A stretch of 64,000 bases of DNA from DATCLS01 sp036563805 (GCA_036563805.1 DATCLS010000049.1:1-64000); one strand, 5' to 3'; shown: positions 1 to 8,972, counted from the first letter of the stretch. The notes: generated by a model from the letters alone, not told the origin. Program-made: numbers and translations.

Positions 1-1008
1 GGTGCGCTCGATGCGCTCGGGTCCGGCGAAGGCGAGCAGCGCCGGCAGCAGCGTCACCGAGGCGATGACCGTGATGGCCACCGTGGCCGCCGCGGTGATG
101 CCGAGCCCGCTGATGAAGCCCATGCCCATGAGCAGCATCCCGAGCAGCGAGATCACGACGGTCGCTCCGGCGAACACCACGGACCGGCCGGCCGTGTCGA
201 TGGCGACCGAGATCGACTCCCGCACCCCGTGACCGGCGTGCAGCTGCTCGCGGTACCGGGTGACGATCAGGAGCGCGTAGTCGATGCCCACGCCGAGGCC
301 GATCATGATCCCGAGGAACGTGGCGAAGTCGGGGATCGTGAGCACCTGGCTGAGCAGGGTGATCAGCGTGGTGCCGATGCCGATGCCGAACAGGGCGACG
401 CCGACCGGCAGGCCCATGGCGAGCACCGAGCCGAACGCCACGATCAGGATGATGATGGCGAAAGCCAGGCCGAGCGCCTCGGACTGGGGCTCCTCGAACT
501 CGGCGAAGATGAACCCGCCCAGCTCGATGTCGACGCCCTCGATGTCGGGCGCCTCCCGCAGGATCTCGTCGCGGATCTCGCCGGCCCGGACGAACTCGAT
601 GTCATCCGGCATCTCGACGTTGGCGTAGGCGATCCGCCCGGCTCCGTCGCCCTCCGCGGCGATCTGCCGCTCGCCGCCCTCGGCGTACGGGCTGGCGACC
701 TGGCTGACGTCGTCGAGCCCGGCGACGTGGTCGAACAGCGCCTCCATCTCGCGCCGGACCTCGGGGTCGTCGACGCCTTGGTCGGCCCGGAACACGATCG
801 TGCCGACCTGGCCGGCACCCTGGCCCCCGAAGTCGTCGTCGAGGATGTCGAGCCCCTCCTTCGACTCGACGTCGGGGAGGTTGAACTCGTCGCGGAACGC
901 GTTGCCGACGGCGCCCGACACGGCGCCCCCGACCACGAGCACCGCCAGCCAGAGGACCAACACGAGCCTCCGGCGGTCGTGGCACCAGGTGCCCAATCGC
1001 GAGAACAA
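1..1008 (-). CDS. MMPL/RND-family transporter, N-terminal part (cut by window edge)
   Basis: This is the first 336 residues of an MMPL-type membrane transporter, a proton-driven exporter family that moves lipids, drugs or other hydrophobic solutes across the actinobacterial membrane. A first transmembrane helix (about residues 15-35) is followed by a large extracytoplasmic loop (about 36-185) and then a run of hydrophobic segments. The family signature GVGIDYALLIVTRYRE is present, with the Asp-Tyr pair at residues 243-244. I chose the TTG at 1008 because a strong GGAGGAAAGG ribosome binding site lies about 7 nt upstream and the first residues (MFSRLGTWCHDRRR) look like a normal MMPL start. 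The C-terminal half lies outside the window. Its substrate cannot be told from sequence. It lies directly downstream of the rifamycin phosphotransferase gene on the same strand, 222 bp away; a shared role in drug resistance is only a guess. Confidence 0.9.
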   Translation of the reverse strand, partial: MFSRLGTWCHDRRRLVLVLWLAVLVVGGAVSGAVGNAFRDEFNLPDVESKEGLDILDDDFGGQGAGQVGTIVFRADQGVDDPEVRREMEALFDHVAGLDDVSQVASPYAEGGERQIAAEGDGAGRIAYANVEMPDDIEFVRAGEIRDEILREAPDIEGVDIELGGFIFAEFEEPQSEALGLAFAIIILIVAFGSVLAMGLPVGVALFGIGIGTTLITLLSQVLTIPDFATFLGIMIGLGVGIDYALLIVTRYREQLHAGHGVRESISVAIDTAGRSVVFAGATVVISLLGMLLMGMGFISGLGITAAATVAITVIASVTLLPALLAFAGPERIERT

Positions 1009-1230
1009 GACCTTTCCTCCTCTGCAGCGCCCCTCGTCCCCACGAGAGGCCCGAACGTTGTGTGGACGGCGGTCGAACCGCGAACTCATCGGCCGCCCGC
1101 GCAGAAATCCGCCTCGATGCCTTACGGGTCGGCTGTGACGCCCGCCGGGTGGACCTCGCTCGCGCCGCCCTTCCTACCCGGCCGCTCCCCGACCCCACGA
1201 GCGATTTAGGACGTCAGCCGGTGATGGACG

Positions 1231-4074
1231 TCAGACCAGCAGCTCCACGAACCCGTCGGTGCCGTGGACGCGGATCCGCTGGCCGTCGGCGATGAGCCGG
1301 GTGGCGTCCTCCACGCCGACGACGGCCGGCAGCCCGTACTCCCGGGCGACCACGGCGCCGTGGGTCATCGACCCGCCGACCTCGGTGACCAACCCGGCAG
1401 CGGCGACGAACAGCGGCGTCCAGCTCGGGTCGGCGTGGGCGGTGACCAGGATGTCGCCCGGCTCGACGTCGGCCTCCGCCATGGCACGGACGACCCGGGC
1501 CCGGCCCTCGACCGTCCCGGCGGACACCGCCAGACCGGCCAGCGCGCCGGGCGGCAGGCCGTCGCGCCGGTAGGAGCCGGCGACCGCCTCGCCGTCGGAG
1601 GTCAGCACCCGGGGCGGCGTCAGCGCGGCGTGCGCCCGGTGCTCGGCCCGGCGCCGGCGGACCAGCTCGGGGTCGAGCTCGCGCGTGCGCACGACCTCCT
1701 GGAGCTCGGGCACGGTCAGGTAGAAGACGTCGTCGACCCGGCGCAGCACGCCGGCCCGGACGAGGCGCTCGGCCTCCTCCAGGAGCGCCCGCTTGTACAC
1801 GAAGTAGCGGCTGACGATGCCGAACTTCGGATACTCCCGGTATCCGATGAACGTCCGGACCCGGTCGATCATGCGCTTGGTCTCGGCCGCCTTCTGCTCG
1901 CCGTCCGGCAGCGTCCGCAGGCGCTCCAGCAGCTCGGCCTCGGTGCGGGCCGCCGCCCGGCGCCCCTCCGCCTCGCGCCGCGCCCGCTCGCCCGGCCCGG
2001 CGTTCCGGACGTGGCCGAGGAGGGCCGGCACCAGCAGGTCCGGGCGCTCGCGCCAGCGGGGCCGGGTGATGTCGATCTCGCCGGGGCCGCGCACGCCGTA
2101 GGCGTCCAGCCAGGCCTCGAGGGCGGCGCGGGCCACCGGGCCGCCCTCGACCCGGTCCAGTTCGTCGAGGAAGGACGGGCCGGCGGCGGGATGCGCGTCG
2201 TCGGGCCCGCCGGCCGGCGGGGCGAGCGGGTCGGCGTCGGGGGCGTCATGGGCGTCGTGGGCCTCGTCGGCCCGGCCCGGGCGCCCGGCCCGTCCGACCC
2301 GCCCCTTCCGCTCGACCCGCTCCAGGACCGCCACGGCCTCGGGGTGGGGGCGGATGGCGTCGGCCACGTCGAGCAGCGCCAGGCCCATCTCCGCCGTGAC
2401 GTCGTGGGGGACGGACCGGATGAGCGTGTCGGCGGCGCCCTTCTCACCCAGCCACTCCCCCAGGTGGTCGTCGAGCCACCAGGCGGCCTCGAAGCCGGCC
2501 ATGAGCACCTGGTGGTTCCGGGGCCCGAACAGCAGAGCCTTCATCTCCTCGGCGTCGGCCAGGATGGCGTCGAGCAGCTCCGGCCCGGTCTTGCCCCGGA
2601 GGGCGTCGGCGGCGGCCGCCACCGACGCCCGGATCTCGTCGATCATCCCGGTGACGATCGCCGGGTCGGTCTCCAGCGGCGCGGGTGGGGCGCCCGCGCC
2701 GGCCGGCGGCTTCGGGGGCGCGCCGGCCCCGCCCGATCCGCCGGCCCCGCCGCCCGCGGCCGGCTCGCCCGCGGCCGCCTCGTCCGCCGGGGGCAGGACG
2801 TCGCCCCGGTCGACGAGGGACTGCAGGGCGTCCCCGATCAGCGGGTCGGACTTCGCCATCCCCCGCAGGAGACCCGGGCGGATCACGGGCGACGCCAGCT
2901 CGCGGGTGACGTCGACGAACAGCCGCCCGCCGGCCTCGTGCATCGGCCGGCCCGCGGTCAGCTGCCACACCGAGATCCCCAGGGGCTTCAGCGGGTCGGT
3001 CATCATCTGCTGGTGGCCCACCGACACGTAGACGTGGGTCTCACCGTCGTCGGCCTTGGGCACGGGGAACAGCGTCGTGATCGGGCGGCTCTGGACGACG
3101 TGGAGGTCGTCGCCCACCCGGCACCACTCGACGTCCTGCGGGCGGCCGAAGTGGGCCTCGATCCGCCGGCCCAGCGCCACGAGACGGACGGCCTGGGCGT
3201 CGGTGAGCGCCGGCCGCTCGCCGGCGACCGCCCGGTCGACGACCGCGCCGTCGCGCACGGTGAGCTCGTCCGCCTTGGCCCGGCCGGACACCAGCGCCTC
3301 GCCCAGCCCGAACACGGCCTCGATCTGCGCCACCCGGCGATGGCCGGTGACCGGGTCGGCCGTGAACAGCACGCCGGCCGCCTCGGCGGGGACCATCCGC
3401 TGCACGACCACGCCCATGGCCACCCGGCGGTGGTCGATGCCCTGGCGCTGGCGGTAGGCCACGGCCCGCTCGGTGAACAGCGAGGCCCAGCACCGGACCA
3501 CGTGGTGGAGGACGGCGTCCGGGCCCACGACGTCGAGGTACGTGTGCTGCTGGCCGGCGAACGAGGCCGCCGGCTGGTCCTCGGCCGTGGCGCTGGACCG
3601 CACGGCGTAGGCGTCGTGCTCGCCGAGCGCGGCCACGGCGCCGGTGATCGCCGCCGCCACGTCGTCGGGCACGGCGAGGGCGGCGATGGCCTCGCGGATC
3701 GCCGCGCTCTCGGTGCGGATCGCCTGGCGGCCGTCGGCGTCGTCCGGGTCGAGGCCGGCCAGCCGGTCGATGCCGGCGGCGAGCGCCGGCGCCCCCGCCG
3801 TGGCCCGGCGGAAGGCGGCGGTCGTGACGCAGAACCCGTCCGGGACGCGGAGCGGCTCGGGGGCGAAGGTGCCGACCCCGTCGCAGGGGCCGGCACCTTC
3901 GCCGCGGCCGGGCCTGCCGTGCCCCTCGCCGTCCGCGCCGTCGTCGCCGCGGCTGGCGGTGGCGAGCCGCATCAGCTCGCCGAGGTTGGCCCCCTTGCCG
4001 CCGACGACGTCCACCTGATTGGCGTCGACCTCCCGGAGGCCCAAGACGTACTGGTCGGCCATCTGCTCGGCCAT
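1231..4074 (-). CDS. rph: Rifamycin (rifampin) phosphotransferase
   Basis: The 947-residue protein matches rifamycin phosphotransferase from end to end. These enzymes use ATP and water to phosphorylate rifamycins on the C21 hydroxyl, releasing AMP and phosphate, and so inactivate the antibiotic in the cytosol. Residues 1-330 form the ATP-binding domain (GGKG at 25-28, RSSATAEDQPAASFAGQQ, VVQRMVPAEAAGVLFTADPV). The middle region is the rifamycin-binding part (SVGHQQMMTDPLKPLG, AGGRLFVDVTRELASP, FIGYREYPKFGIVSRYFVYK). The C-terminal swivelling domain has the catalytic His at about 905 in GGSMTHGAVVAREYGLPA. The PEP-synthase TIM barrel is absent, as expected for Rph rather than PpsA. It is longer than the usual ~870 residues because of two Gly/Pro/Ala-rich linkers in the middle domain. 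ATG 4074 has AGGGGAAGG just upstream. An RAE-like inverted repeat lies about 59 bp upstream. Confidence 0.93.
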   Translation of the reverse strand: MAEQMADQYVLGLREVDANQVDVVGGKGANLGELMRLATASRGDDGADGEGHGRPGRGEGAGPCDGVGTFAPEPLRVPDGFCVTTAAFRRATAGAPALAAGIDRLAGLDPDDADGRQAIRTESAAIREAIAALAVPDDVAAAITGAVAALGEHDAYAVRSSATAEDQPAASFAGQQHTYLDVVGPDAVLHHVVRCWASLFTERAVAYRQRQGIDHRRVAMGVVVQRMVPAEAAGVLFTADPVTGHRRVAQIEAVFGLGEALVSGRAKADELTVRDGAVVDRAVAGERPALTDAQAVRLVALGRRIEAHFGRPQDVEWCRVGDDLHVVQSRPITTLFPVPKADDGETHVYVSVGHQQMMTDPLKPLGISVWQLTAGRPMHEAGGRLFVDVTRELASPVIRPGLLRGMAKSDPLIGDALQSLVDRGDVLPPADEAAAGEPAAGGGAGGSGGAGAPPKPPAGAGAPPAPLETDPAIVTGMIDEIRASVAAAADALRGKTGPELLDAILADAEEMKALLFGPRNHQVLMAGFEAAWWLDDHLGEWLGEKGAADTLIRSVPHDVTAEMGLALLDVADAIRPHPEAVAVLERVERKGRVGRAGRPGRADEAHDAHDAPDADPLAPPAGGPDDAHPAAGPSFLDELDRVEGGPVARAALEAWLDAYGVRGPGEIDITRPRWRERPDLLVPALLGHVRNAGPGERARREAEGRRAAARTEAELLERLRTLPDGEQKAAETKRMIDRVRTFIGYREYPKFGIVSRYFVYKRALLEEAERLVRAGVLRRVDDVFYLTVPELQEVVRTRELDPELVRRRRAEHRAHAALTPPRVLTSDGEAVAGSYRRDGLPPGALAGLAVSAGTVEGRARVVRAMAEADVEPGDILVTAHADPSWTPLFVAAAGLVTEVGGSMTHGAVVAREYGLPAVVGVEDATRLIADGQRIRVHGTDGFVELLV

Positions 4075-4132
4075 GCACCTTCCCCTCAGTCGTGTCGGCC
4101 GGCCGGCCGACCGGGGCATCGAAACCACGTTT

Positions 4133-4153
4133 GGGCCGCTTGCGGCAAGCCCC
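4133..4153 (-). promoter_or_regulatory. Rifamycin-associated element (RAE)-like inverted repeat
   Basis: Read on the minus strand this is GGGGCTTGC, C, GCAAG, CG, GCCC. The RAE consensus as I remember it is GGGGCTTGC, G, GCAAG, GCCC (19 bp, imperfect palindrome). The left arm is therefore identical, the central base differs and two extra bases separate GCAAG from GCCC. The inner palindrome CTTGC/GCAAG is perfect. It lies 59 bp upstream of the rph start codon, the position expected for the element that precedes rifamycin-inducible rph and helR genes in actinomycetes. Its place 180 bp upstream of the divergent alcohol dehydrogenase leaves open an effect on that gene too. Confidence 0.75.
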
Positions 4154-4283
4154 CCACCGTGGGCTACGTTGACACTGGCGGGGAATGTCTCCCCCCAGGG
4201 CCCTCCTCTCAGGAGCCTCCTCAGGGGACGACGCGAGCGGCGGGTGGCGCAGACGTGCTGGTCACGGCGCGAGCCGACCGGTA

Positions 4284-4300
4284 TTGAAACCCGGTTCCAA
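4284..4300. promoter_or_regulatory. 17-bp near-perfect palindrome, candidate operator
   Basis: TTGAAACC, C, GGTTCCAA is an inverted repeat with one mismatch between 8-bp arms, in a locally A/T-richer stretch 33 bp upstream of the alcohol dehydrogenase start. Spacing and size fit a TetR-family or similar dimeric repressor site. No regulator gene is adjacent, so the binding protein is unknown. Confidence 0.45.
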
Positions 4301-4332
4301 ATCACCGGCCGTCGACAGGTACATTGCCGGCC

Positions 4333-5436
4333 ATGCGCGGCATCGTGTTCAACGGCGAGACGGCGGAGGTGCGGACCGACGTGGAGGTCCGCCGGCCGGG
4401 CCCGGGCGAGGTCCTCGTGCGGGTGGCGGCCGCCGGGGTCTGCCACTCGGACATCTCGGTACTCGACGGCACGATCCCGTGGCCCGCGCCCGCGCTCATG
4501 GGCCACGAGGGCGCCGGCGTCGTCGAGGAGGTGGGCGAGGGCGTCACGCAGGTCCGCCCGGGCGACCACGTCGTCATCGCCACCGTGGCCAGCTGCGGCC
4601 GGTGCGACCGCTGCCAGGCCGGACGGCCGACGTGGTGCAAGCAGTCCCTCGGCAACCGGACCGAGCCGTTCACCGTGGGTGGCGAGCCGGCCAGCAACTT
4701 CGCGGCCACCTCGTCGTTCGCCGAGCTCACGGTCATCCAGGAGATCCAGGCCGTCCCCATCGACCCCGACGTCCCGCTGACCACCGCCTGCCTGATCGCC
4801 TGCGGCGTGGTGACGGGCGTCGGCTCGGTGTTCAACCGGGCCAACGTGCAGCCCGGCGAGCACGCCGCCGTGTTCGGCGCCGGCGGCGTCGGACTGTCGG
4901 TGATCCAGGCGCTGCGGATCAAGGCGGCGGCGCCGATCATCGCCGTCGACACGGTGGCGGCCAAGGGCGAGCTGGCGCTGGAGCTGGGGGCGACGCACTT
5001 CGTCGACGCCTCCCGGGAGGACCCGGTGGCGCGCATCCGCGAGCTGCTCCCCTGGTCGGACGCCGTCGTCGAGGGGCCGTTCGCCGGCGGCGGCGTGAAC
5101 TGGTCGTTCGAGTGCGTCGGCCACCCCGACGTGACCGACGCCGCCGTCCGCTGCCTCGACTGGGGCGGCACGTGCGTGCAGGTGGGGGTGCCGGCGCCGG
5201 GCGTCACCTACCCCGTCCCCATCACCCATCTCACCCAGGTCGACCGGGGGATCATCGGCTCGCGGGCCGGCGCCGTCCGACCCCAGATCGACATCCCCGT
5301 GATCGTCGACCTCTACAAGCGGGGGGAGCTCGACCTCGACCGCATGGTGTCGAAGACCTACCCGATGGAGGACTTCGCCACCGTCGTCGAGGACATGCAC
5401 GACGGCCGCCTCGCCCGGGGCGTCATCACGTTCTGA
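4333..5436 (+). CDS. Zinc-dependent alcohol dehydrogenase (MDR family)
   Basis: A 367-residue medium-chain dehydrogenase that should oxidise an alcohol or reduce an aldehyde with NAD(P). Catalytic zinc ligands are visible as Cys37 and His58-Glu59 in CHSD and GHEGAGVV. The structural-zinc lobe has Cys88, 91, 94 and 102 (CGRCDRCQAGRPTWC). The nucleotide-binding loop is GAGGVGLSVIQA. This places it in the class III/NDMA-type branch rather than with the zinc-free reductases. I prefer ATG 4333; a TTG 9 bp upstream is in frame, and neither has a strong ribosome site. It stands alone, divergent from rph, with a 17-bp palindrome just upstream. The substrate is not predictable from sequence. Confidence 0.9.
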   Translation: MRGIVFNGETAEVRTDVEVRRPGPGEVLVRVAAAGVCHSDISVLDGTIPWPAPALMGHEGAGVVEEVGEGVTQVRPGDHVVIATVASCGRCDRCQAGRPTWCKQSLGNRTEPFTVGGEPASNFAATSSFAELTVIQEIQAVPIDPDVPLTTACLIACGVVTGVGSVFNRANVQPGEHAAVFGAGGVGLSVIQALRIKAAAPIIAVDTVAAKGELALELGATHFVDASREDPVARIRELLPWSDAVVEGPFAGGGVNWSFECVGHPDVTDAAVRCLDWGGTCVQVGVPAPGVTYPVPITHLTQVDRGIIGSRAGAVRPQIDIPVIVDLYKRGELDLDRMVSKTYPMEDFATVVEDMHDGRLARGVITF

Positions 5437-5472
5437 TCGCCGCCGCCCCGCCGCCCACTCGCTGGGGTCGGC

Positions 5473-5502
5473 CCACCAGGCGCTCGGACACCACCCTGGT
5501 GG
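5473..5502. terminator. Hairpin between convergent genes, possible bidirectional terminator
   Basis: CCACCAGG and CCTGGTGG form a perfect 8-bp stem with a 14-nt loop in the 84-bp gap between two convergent stop codons. There is no T-run, as is common at this GC content. Confidence 0.4.
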
Positions 5503-5520
5503 AGGCGACGGCCAGGACGG

Positions 5521-5904
5521 TCAGGACGAGTTCAGCGCCACGGCCTGACGGATCAGGTCCTTGAACGCCTCCTCGTCGAGCTCGTCGTTCTCCTTGATGT
5601 CGATGGCCCGGCGCACCTTGCCGCCCAGGCTCGAGTTGAACAGGCCGGACGGGTCCTGCAGTGACGCGCCCTTGTGGAACGTCAGCTTGACCTTGTCCTT
5701 GTACGCCTCGCCGGTGCAGATGCCGCCGTTGTGGGACCAGACCGGCACGCCGGGGTTGGTGGGCTTCACCCACTTCCACTCCTCGACGACGTCGGGGGCG
5801 GCCTCCTTGATGAGCGCCCGGACCCGACGCAGGACGTCGCCGCGCCAGTCGCCCAGCTCGCGGATCCTCTCGTCGATCTTCTTGGACGCTTCGGTCTCGG
5901 ACAT
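5521..5904 (-). CDS. DUF1801 domain protein
   Basis: A 127-residue soluble protein of the DUF1801/YdhG type. The fold is frataxin-like and no enzymatic role is established. The family core is seen in DVVEEWKWVKPTNPGVPVWS, followed by GEAYKDKVKLTFHKGASLQDP and the terminal Lys/Glu-rich helix with DEEAFKDLIRQAV. It starts 12 bp after the stop of the upstream EamA transporter on the same strand, so the two are probably co-transcribed, although no functional link is evident. Confidence 0.82.
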   Translation of the reverse strand: MSETEASKKIDERIRELGDWRGDVLRRVRALIKEAAPDVVEEWKWVKPTNPGVPVWSHNGGICTGEAYKDKVKLTFHKGASLQDPSGLFNSSLGGKVRRAIDIKENDELDEEAFKDLIRQAVALNSS

Positions 5905-5916
5905 CGGCGCCAGAGG

Positions 5917-6861
5917 CTATCCAGCGACCGACGAGGCCGGCGCCACGTCGTCGGCCACCCCCGCGGCGGGTGCGGTCGCGGGCTCGGCCGCGGGCCCGGC
6001 CGCGGCGCCCGCCGGCCGCCCGGCTGCGAACCAGCAGCCGACCAGCACCAGCGGGATGCCGGCGAGCATCGCCCCGGTGACCTTCTCGTCGAGGATGACG
6101 TAGCCCAAGGCCAGGGCGACGACCGGGTTGACGTAGGTGATCAGCGGCGCCCGCGTCGGGCCGACCTCGCCGATGAGGGCGAAGAACACGACGAACGCCA
6201 GCGCCGTGCACACGACGGCCAGGGCGGCCACGGCGGCGATCGACCGGCCGGTGGGACCGCCGTCCTGGGTGGCCAGAGCCACCGGCAGGTAGGCGAGCCC
6301 GACCGCCCCGAGCGACAGCGTGATCGGCCCGAGCGCCGGCACGTCGTTGAGCCGCCGGACCACGATGAACGGGGCGACCGCGTAGCACACGGCGGTCAGC
6401 AGGACCTCGGCCACGGCCCGCGCGCTGACCGTCCCGTCGCCCCCGCCGCCGACCACCAGCCCCACGCCGACGATGCCGACGGCGAGCCCGGCGACCCGGG
6501 CCGCGTTCAGCGCCCCCTTCTCGCCGCCGGCGAACCCGATGACGGCCGCCACCAGCGGGACCGTCGAGACGAGCAGGCCGGTCAGGCCCGAGGGCAGCGT
6601 CTCCTCGGCGTGGCTGAGCAGCATGAACGGCCCCGCCATCTCGATGGCGCCGAACGCCAGCACCCACGGCCACCGGGCCAGCGCCGGGCGCAGGGCGCCG
6701 CGGTGGGCGGCCATCGGCAGGAGGAGCAGGGCGGCGCCGAGCGTGCGGCCGGCGACCACGGCGCCGGGCGCGAACGAGTCGACGGCCTCCTTGATGAACA
6801 GGTACGGCGTGCCCCAGATCACGCCCATCGCCAGGAACAGCGCCCACCCCCGACGGCTCAC
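5917..6861 (-). CDS. EamA/DMT-superfamily permease
   Basis: A 314-residue inner-membrane protein with about ten hydrophobic helices arranged as two EamA repeats, the drug/metabolite transporter fold. It begins with the typical ALFLAMGVIWGTPYLFIKEAVDSF segment, and the second repeat contains LITYVNPVVALALGYVILDEKVTGAM. The C-terminal tail of about 30 residues is Ala/Gly/Pro-rich and looks cytoplasmic. The GTG at 6861 is preceded by AGGTGACCGG, which supports the start. The transported solute is unknown; such proteins export amino acids, metabolites or drugs. Confidence 0.85.
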   Translation of the reverse strand: MSRRGWALFLAMGVIWGTPYLFIKEAVDSFAPGAVVAGRTLGAALLLLPMAAHRGALRPALARWPWVLAFGAIEMAGPFMLLSHAEETLPSGLTGLLVSTVPLVAAVIGFAGGEKGALNAARVAGLAVGIVGVGLVVGGGGDGTVSARAVAEVLLTAVCYAVAPFIVVRRLNDVPALGPITLSLGAVGLAYLPVALATQDGGPTGRSIAAVAALAVVCTALAFVVFFALIGEVGPTRAPLITYVNPVVALALGYVILDEKVTGAMLAGIPLVLVGCWFAAGRPAGAAAGPAAEPATAPAAGVADDVAPASSVAG

Positions 6862-6988
6862 CCGGTCACCTCGTCACGCTCGGCCACGGCACGCACGGGC
6901 CCCGACGCTACGGCGGCAGGCGGCGTTCAGCTACCGCGACCCGTAGTGTCGGGGGAGGACATCGGTCCATGGGAGGGAGGGCGGCACC

Positions 6989-8482
6989 ATGGCGATGCGG
7001 ACGACCGGGGCGACGCGCACGACCACGGCGACGCGCCCGGTCGACACCGACTACCTCGTCGTCGGCGCGGGCGCGATGGGCATGGCGTTCACGGACGCGC
7101 TGATCGACCATGCGGACGTCCACGTGACGCTCGTCGACCGCCGGCACGGTCCGGGCGGCCACTGGCAGGACGCCTACCCGTTCGTCCAGCTCCACCAGGC
7201 CTCGGCGTTCTACGGCGTGGCGTCGACGGTGCTCGGCACCGGAGCCGTGCAGCGGGACGGGCCCGAGGCGGGGCTGCACGAGCGGGCCCGGCGCTCGGAG
7301 GTCCAGGCCTACTACGACGACCTGCTGCACCGCCGGTTCGTGGGGTCGGGCCGGGTCACGTTCCTGGGCGGCTGCGAGCACCGCGGCCCGGATCCCGAGG
7401 GCCGGCGCGGCCGGCGGGACGGGCACGGCGGGCGCCGGGTCGAGCTCGTCACCTCGCTCGTGTCGGGCGAGACCCTGCGGGTCCGGGTCCGGCGGCGGGT
7501 GGTCGACGCCACCTACCTCTCCCCCACGATCCCGGCCACGACCCCGCCGCCGTTCGGGGTCGCGACGGGCGCCCGCGTCGTCCCCGTCAACGAGCTGGCC
7601 CGCCTGACCGACGCGCCGAGCAGCTTCGTGCTGGTCGGGTCGGGGAAGACGGCCACCGACGCCGTCGTCTGGCTGCTGATCAACGGCGTGCCGCCCGACC
7701 GGATCGTGTGGGTGCGGCCCCGGGAGCCGTGGATGCTGAACCGGGCCGTGGTCCAGCCCGACCCGGTGGTGGCGCTCGGCCTGGCGGCGGACACGATGGC
7801 CGCGGCCGCCGACGCCGTCTCGCTCGACGTCCTGTTCCTTCGCCTGGAGGCGGCCGGCGTGATGCTCCGGATCGACCCGGGTGCCGTCCCCACCATGGCC
7901 AAGACGCCGACGCTCGCCGCCTGGGAGCTGGAGCTGCTCCGCACCGTCGAGCGCGTCGTGCGCCTCGGCCACGTCACCCAGGTCACCGGCGGCGAGCTGG
8001 TGTGCGAGGGCGGGACCGTCCCGCTGGCCCGCGGCGCCCTCGTCGTCCACTGCGCCGCCTCCGGCCTGCGCTACCCGCCGGTGGTGCCGATCTGGGGGCC
8101 GGACCGGATCCGCATCCAGATCGTTCGGGCCGGCTTCCCCTGCTTCGGCGCGGCGCTGGCCGGCTACGTGGAGGCGACCCGCAGCGACGGGCGCGAGGCC
8201 GGCGGTGACGCCGATCGGGAGCGGAACCGCGTGTGCCCGCCCAACCGGCTCCCCGACACGCGGGCCGACTGGGCCCGCATGCAGGTGCAGGGCGCCCGGG
8301 CGACGCAGGCCTTCGGCGCCGAGCCCGACATCGCGGCCTGGGCCGACGCCTGCGCCCTCAACCCCGCCCGCGTGGAGCCGGCGCGGCGGGCCGACCCGGT
8401 GGTCCGGGCCGCGGCCGCACGGCTGGCCGACGTGAGCGAGCGGGGCCTGGCCCGGCTGGCCGCGCTGGCCGACGCCCCCTGA
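6989..8482 (+). CDS. FAD/NAD(P)-binding oxidoreductase (flavin-monooxygenase-like)
   Basis: A 497-residue putative flavoprotein. The N-terminal dinucleotide fold is VVGAGAMG (residues 24-31). A second, NAD(P)-type Rossmann motif is LVGSGKTATDAVVWLL, and GPGGHWQDAYPFVQLHQASAFYG resembles the post-FAD segment of flavin-containing monooxygenase-like proteins. The first 18 residues (Thr/Arg/Ala-rich) are probably disordered. ATG 6989 follows GGGAGGGAGGGCGGCACC; a second ATG two codons on is equally possible. The gene stands alone, and the substrate cannot be named. A Gly/Arg-rich insertion at about residues 130-150 is unusual for the family. Confidence 0.78.
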   Translation: MAMRTTGATRTTTATRPVDTDYLVVGAGAMGMAFTDALIDHADVHVTLVDRRHGPGGHWQDAYPFVQLHQASAFYGVASTVLGTGAVQRDGPEAGLHERARRSEVQAYYDDLLHRRFVGSGRVTFLGGCEHRGPDPEGRRGRRDGHGGRRVELVTSLVSGETLRVRVRRRVVDATYLSPTIPATTPPPFGVATGARVVPVNELARLTDAPSSFVLVGSGKTATDAVVWLLINGVPPDRIVWVRPREPWMLNRAVVQPDPVVALGLAADTMAAAADAVSLDVLFLRLEAAGVMLRIDPGAVPTMAKTPTLAAWELELLRTVERVVRLGHVTQVTGGELVCEGGTVPLARGALVVHCAASGLRYPPVVPIWGPDRIRIQIVRAGFPCFGAALAGYVEATRSDGREAGGDADRERNRVCPPNRLPDTRADWARMQVQGARATQAFGAEPDIAAWADACALNPARVEPARRADPVVRAAAARLADVSERGLARLAALADAP

Positions 8483-8601
8483 CCGGACGACCGGACGCGC
8501 CGACCTCGGGGGACCCGGGCCGACCCCGAGGCGGAGGCTCAGGGAAAAGATCAGGGGTTCCTCCGATGCGAACGGGGGGCGCCCCGGGCCAGGATGCCGG
8601 C

Positions 8602-8841
8602 GTGCAGGTCCTCGTGGAGATCAGCGGCGACGTGGATGGGCGGGTCCACGGCTCCGTCGCTCTGCCGGACGGGCGGGCGGTCCGGTTCGCAGGGTGGCTG
8701 GAGCTGCTGCGTCTCCTCGAGGACTGCACGACACCCACCCACGACGTTGCCCCCGGCGGAAGCGGCGCCGCCGGGGGCGGCGTCGTCGGAGGCGTCGTCG
8801 AGGGTCCGTCCGAGCGGGCGGCGGACCGCTCGGGCAGGTAG
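8602..8841 (+). CDS. Small conserved-looking protein of unknown function
   Basis: I read a 79-residue protein starting with GTG at 8602 (MQVLVEISGDVDGRVHGSV). The first 40 residues look like a compact beta-rich fold ending in FAGWLELLRLLE. The rest is Gly/Ala-rich and probably unstructured. Codon use is normal for this genome, and the pattern resembles small actinobacterial hypotheticals, but I cannot assign a family. An in-frame ATG at 8566 would add 12 residues. It is 119 bp downstream of the flavoprotein gene and convergent with the LuxR-type regulator. Confidence 0.5.
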   Translation: MQVLVEISGDVDGRVHGSVALPDGRAVRFAGWLELLRLLEDCTTPTHDVAPGGSGAAGGGVVGGVVEGPSERAADRSGR

Positions 8842-8972
8842 CGCCGGAGGCGCCTGGGGCGGCGCGGACCGCTCGGGCGCCTCGGGCGCGTCCACGGTCT
8901 CCGGCCTGGCCGCCGGTCAGCACCCGGGCCGGGCACCTCTGGCGCGTCCACCCACCCTGACGGAGCGACCGG

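Noticed and set aside
4075..5400. Upstream extension of the rph frame
   Set aside because: Protein similarity to Rph begins at MADQYVLGLREVD, the extension is antisense to the dehydrogenase, and it would swallow the RAE.
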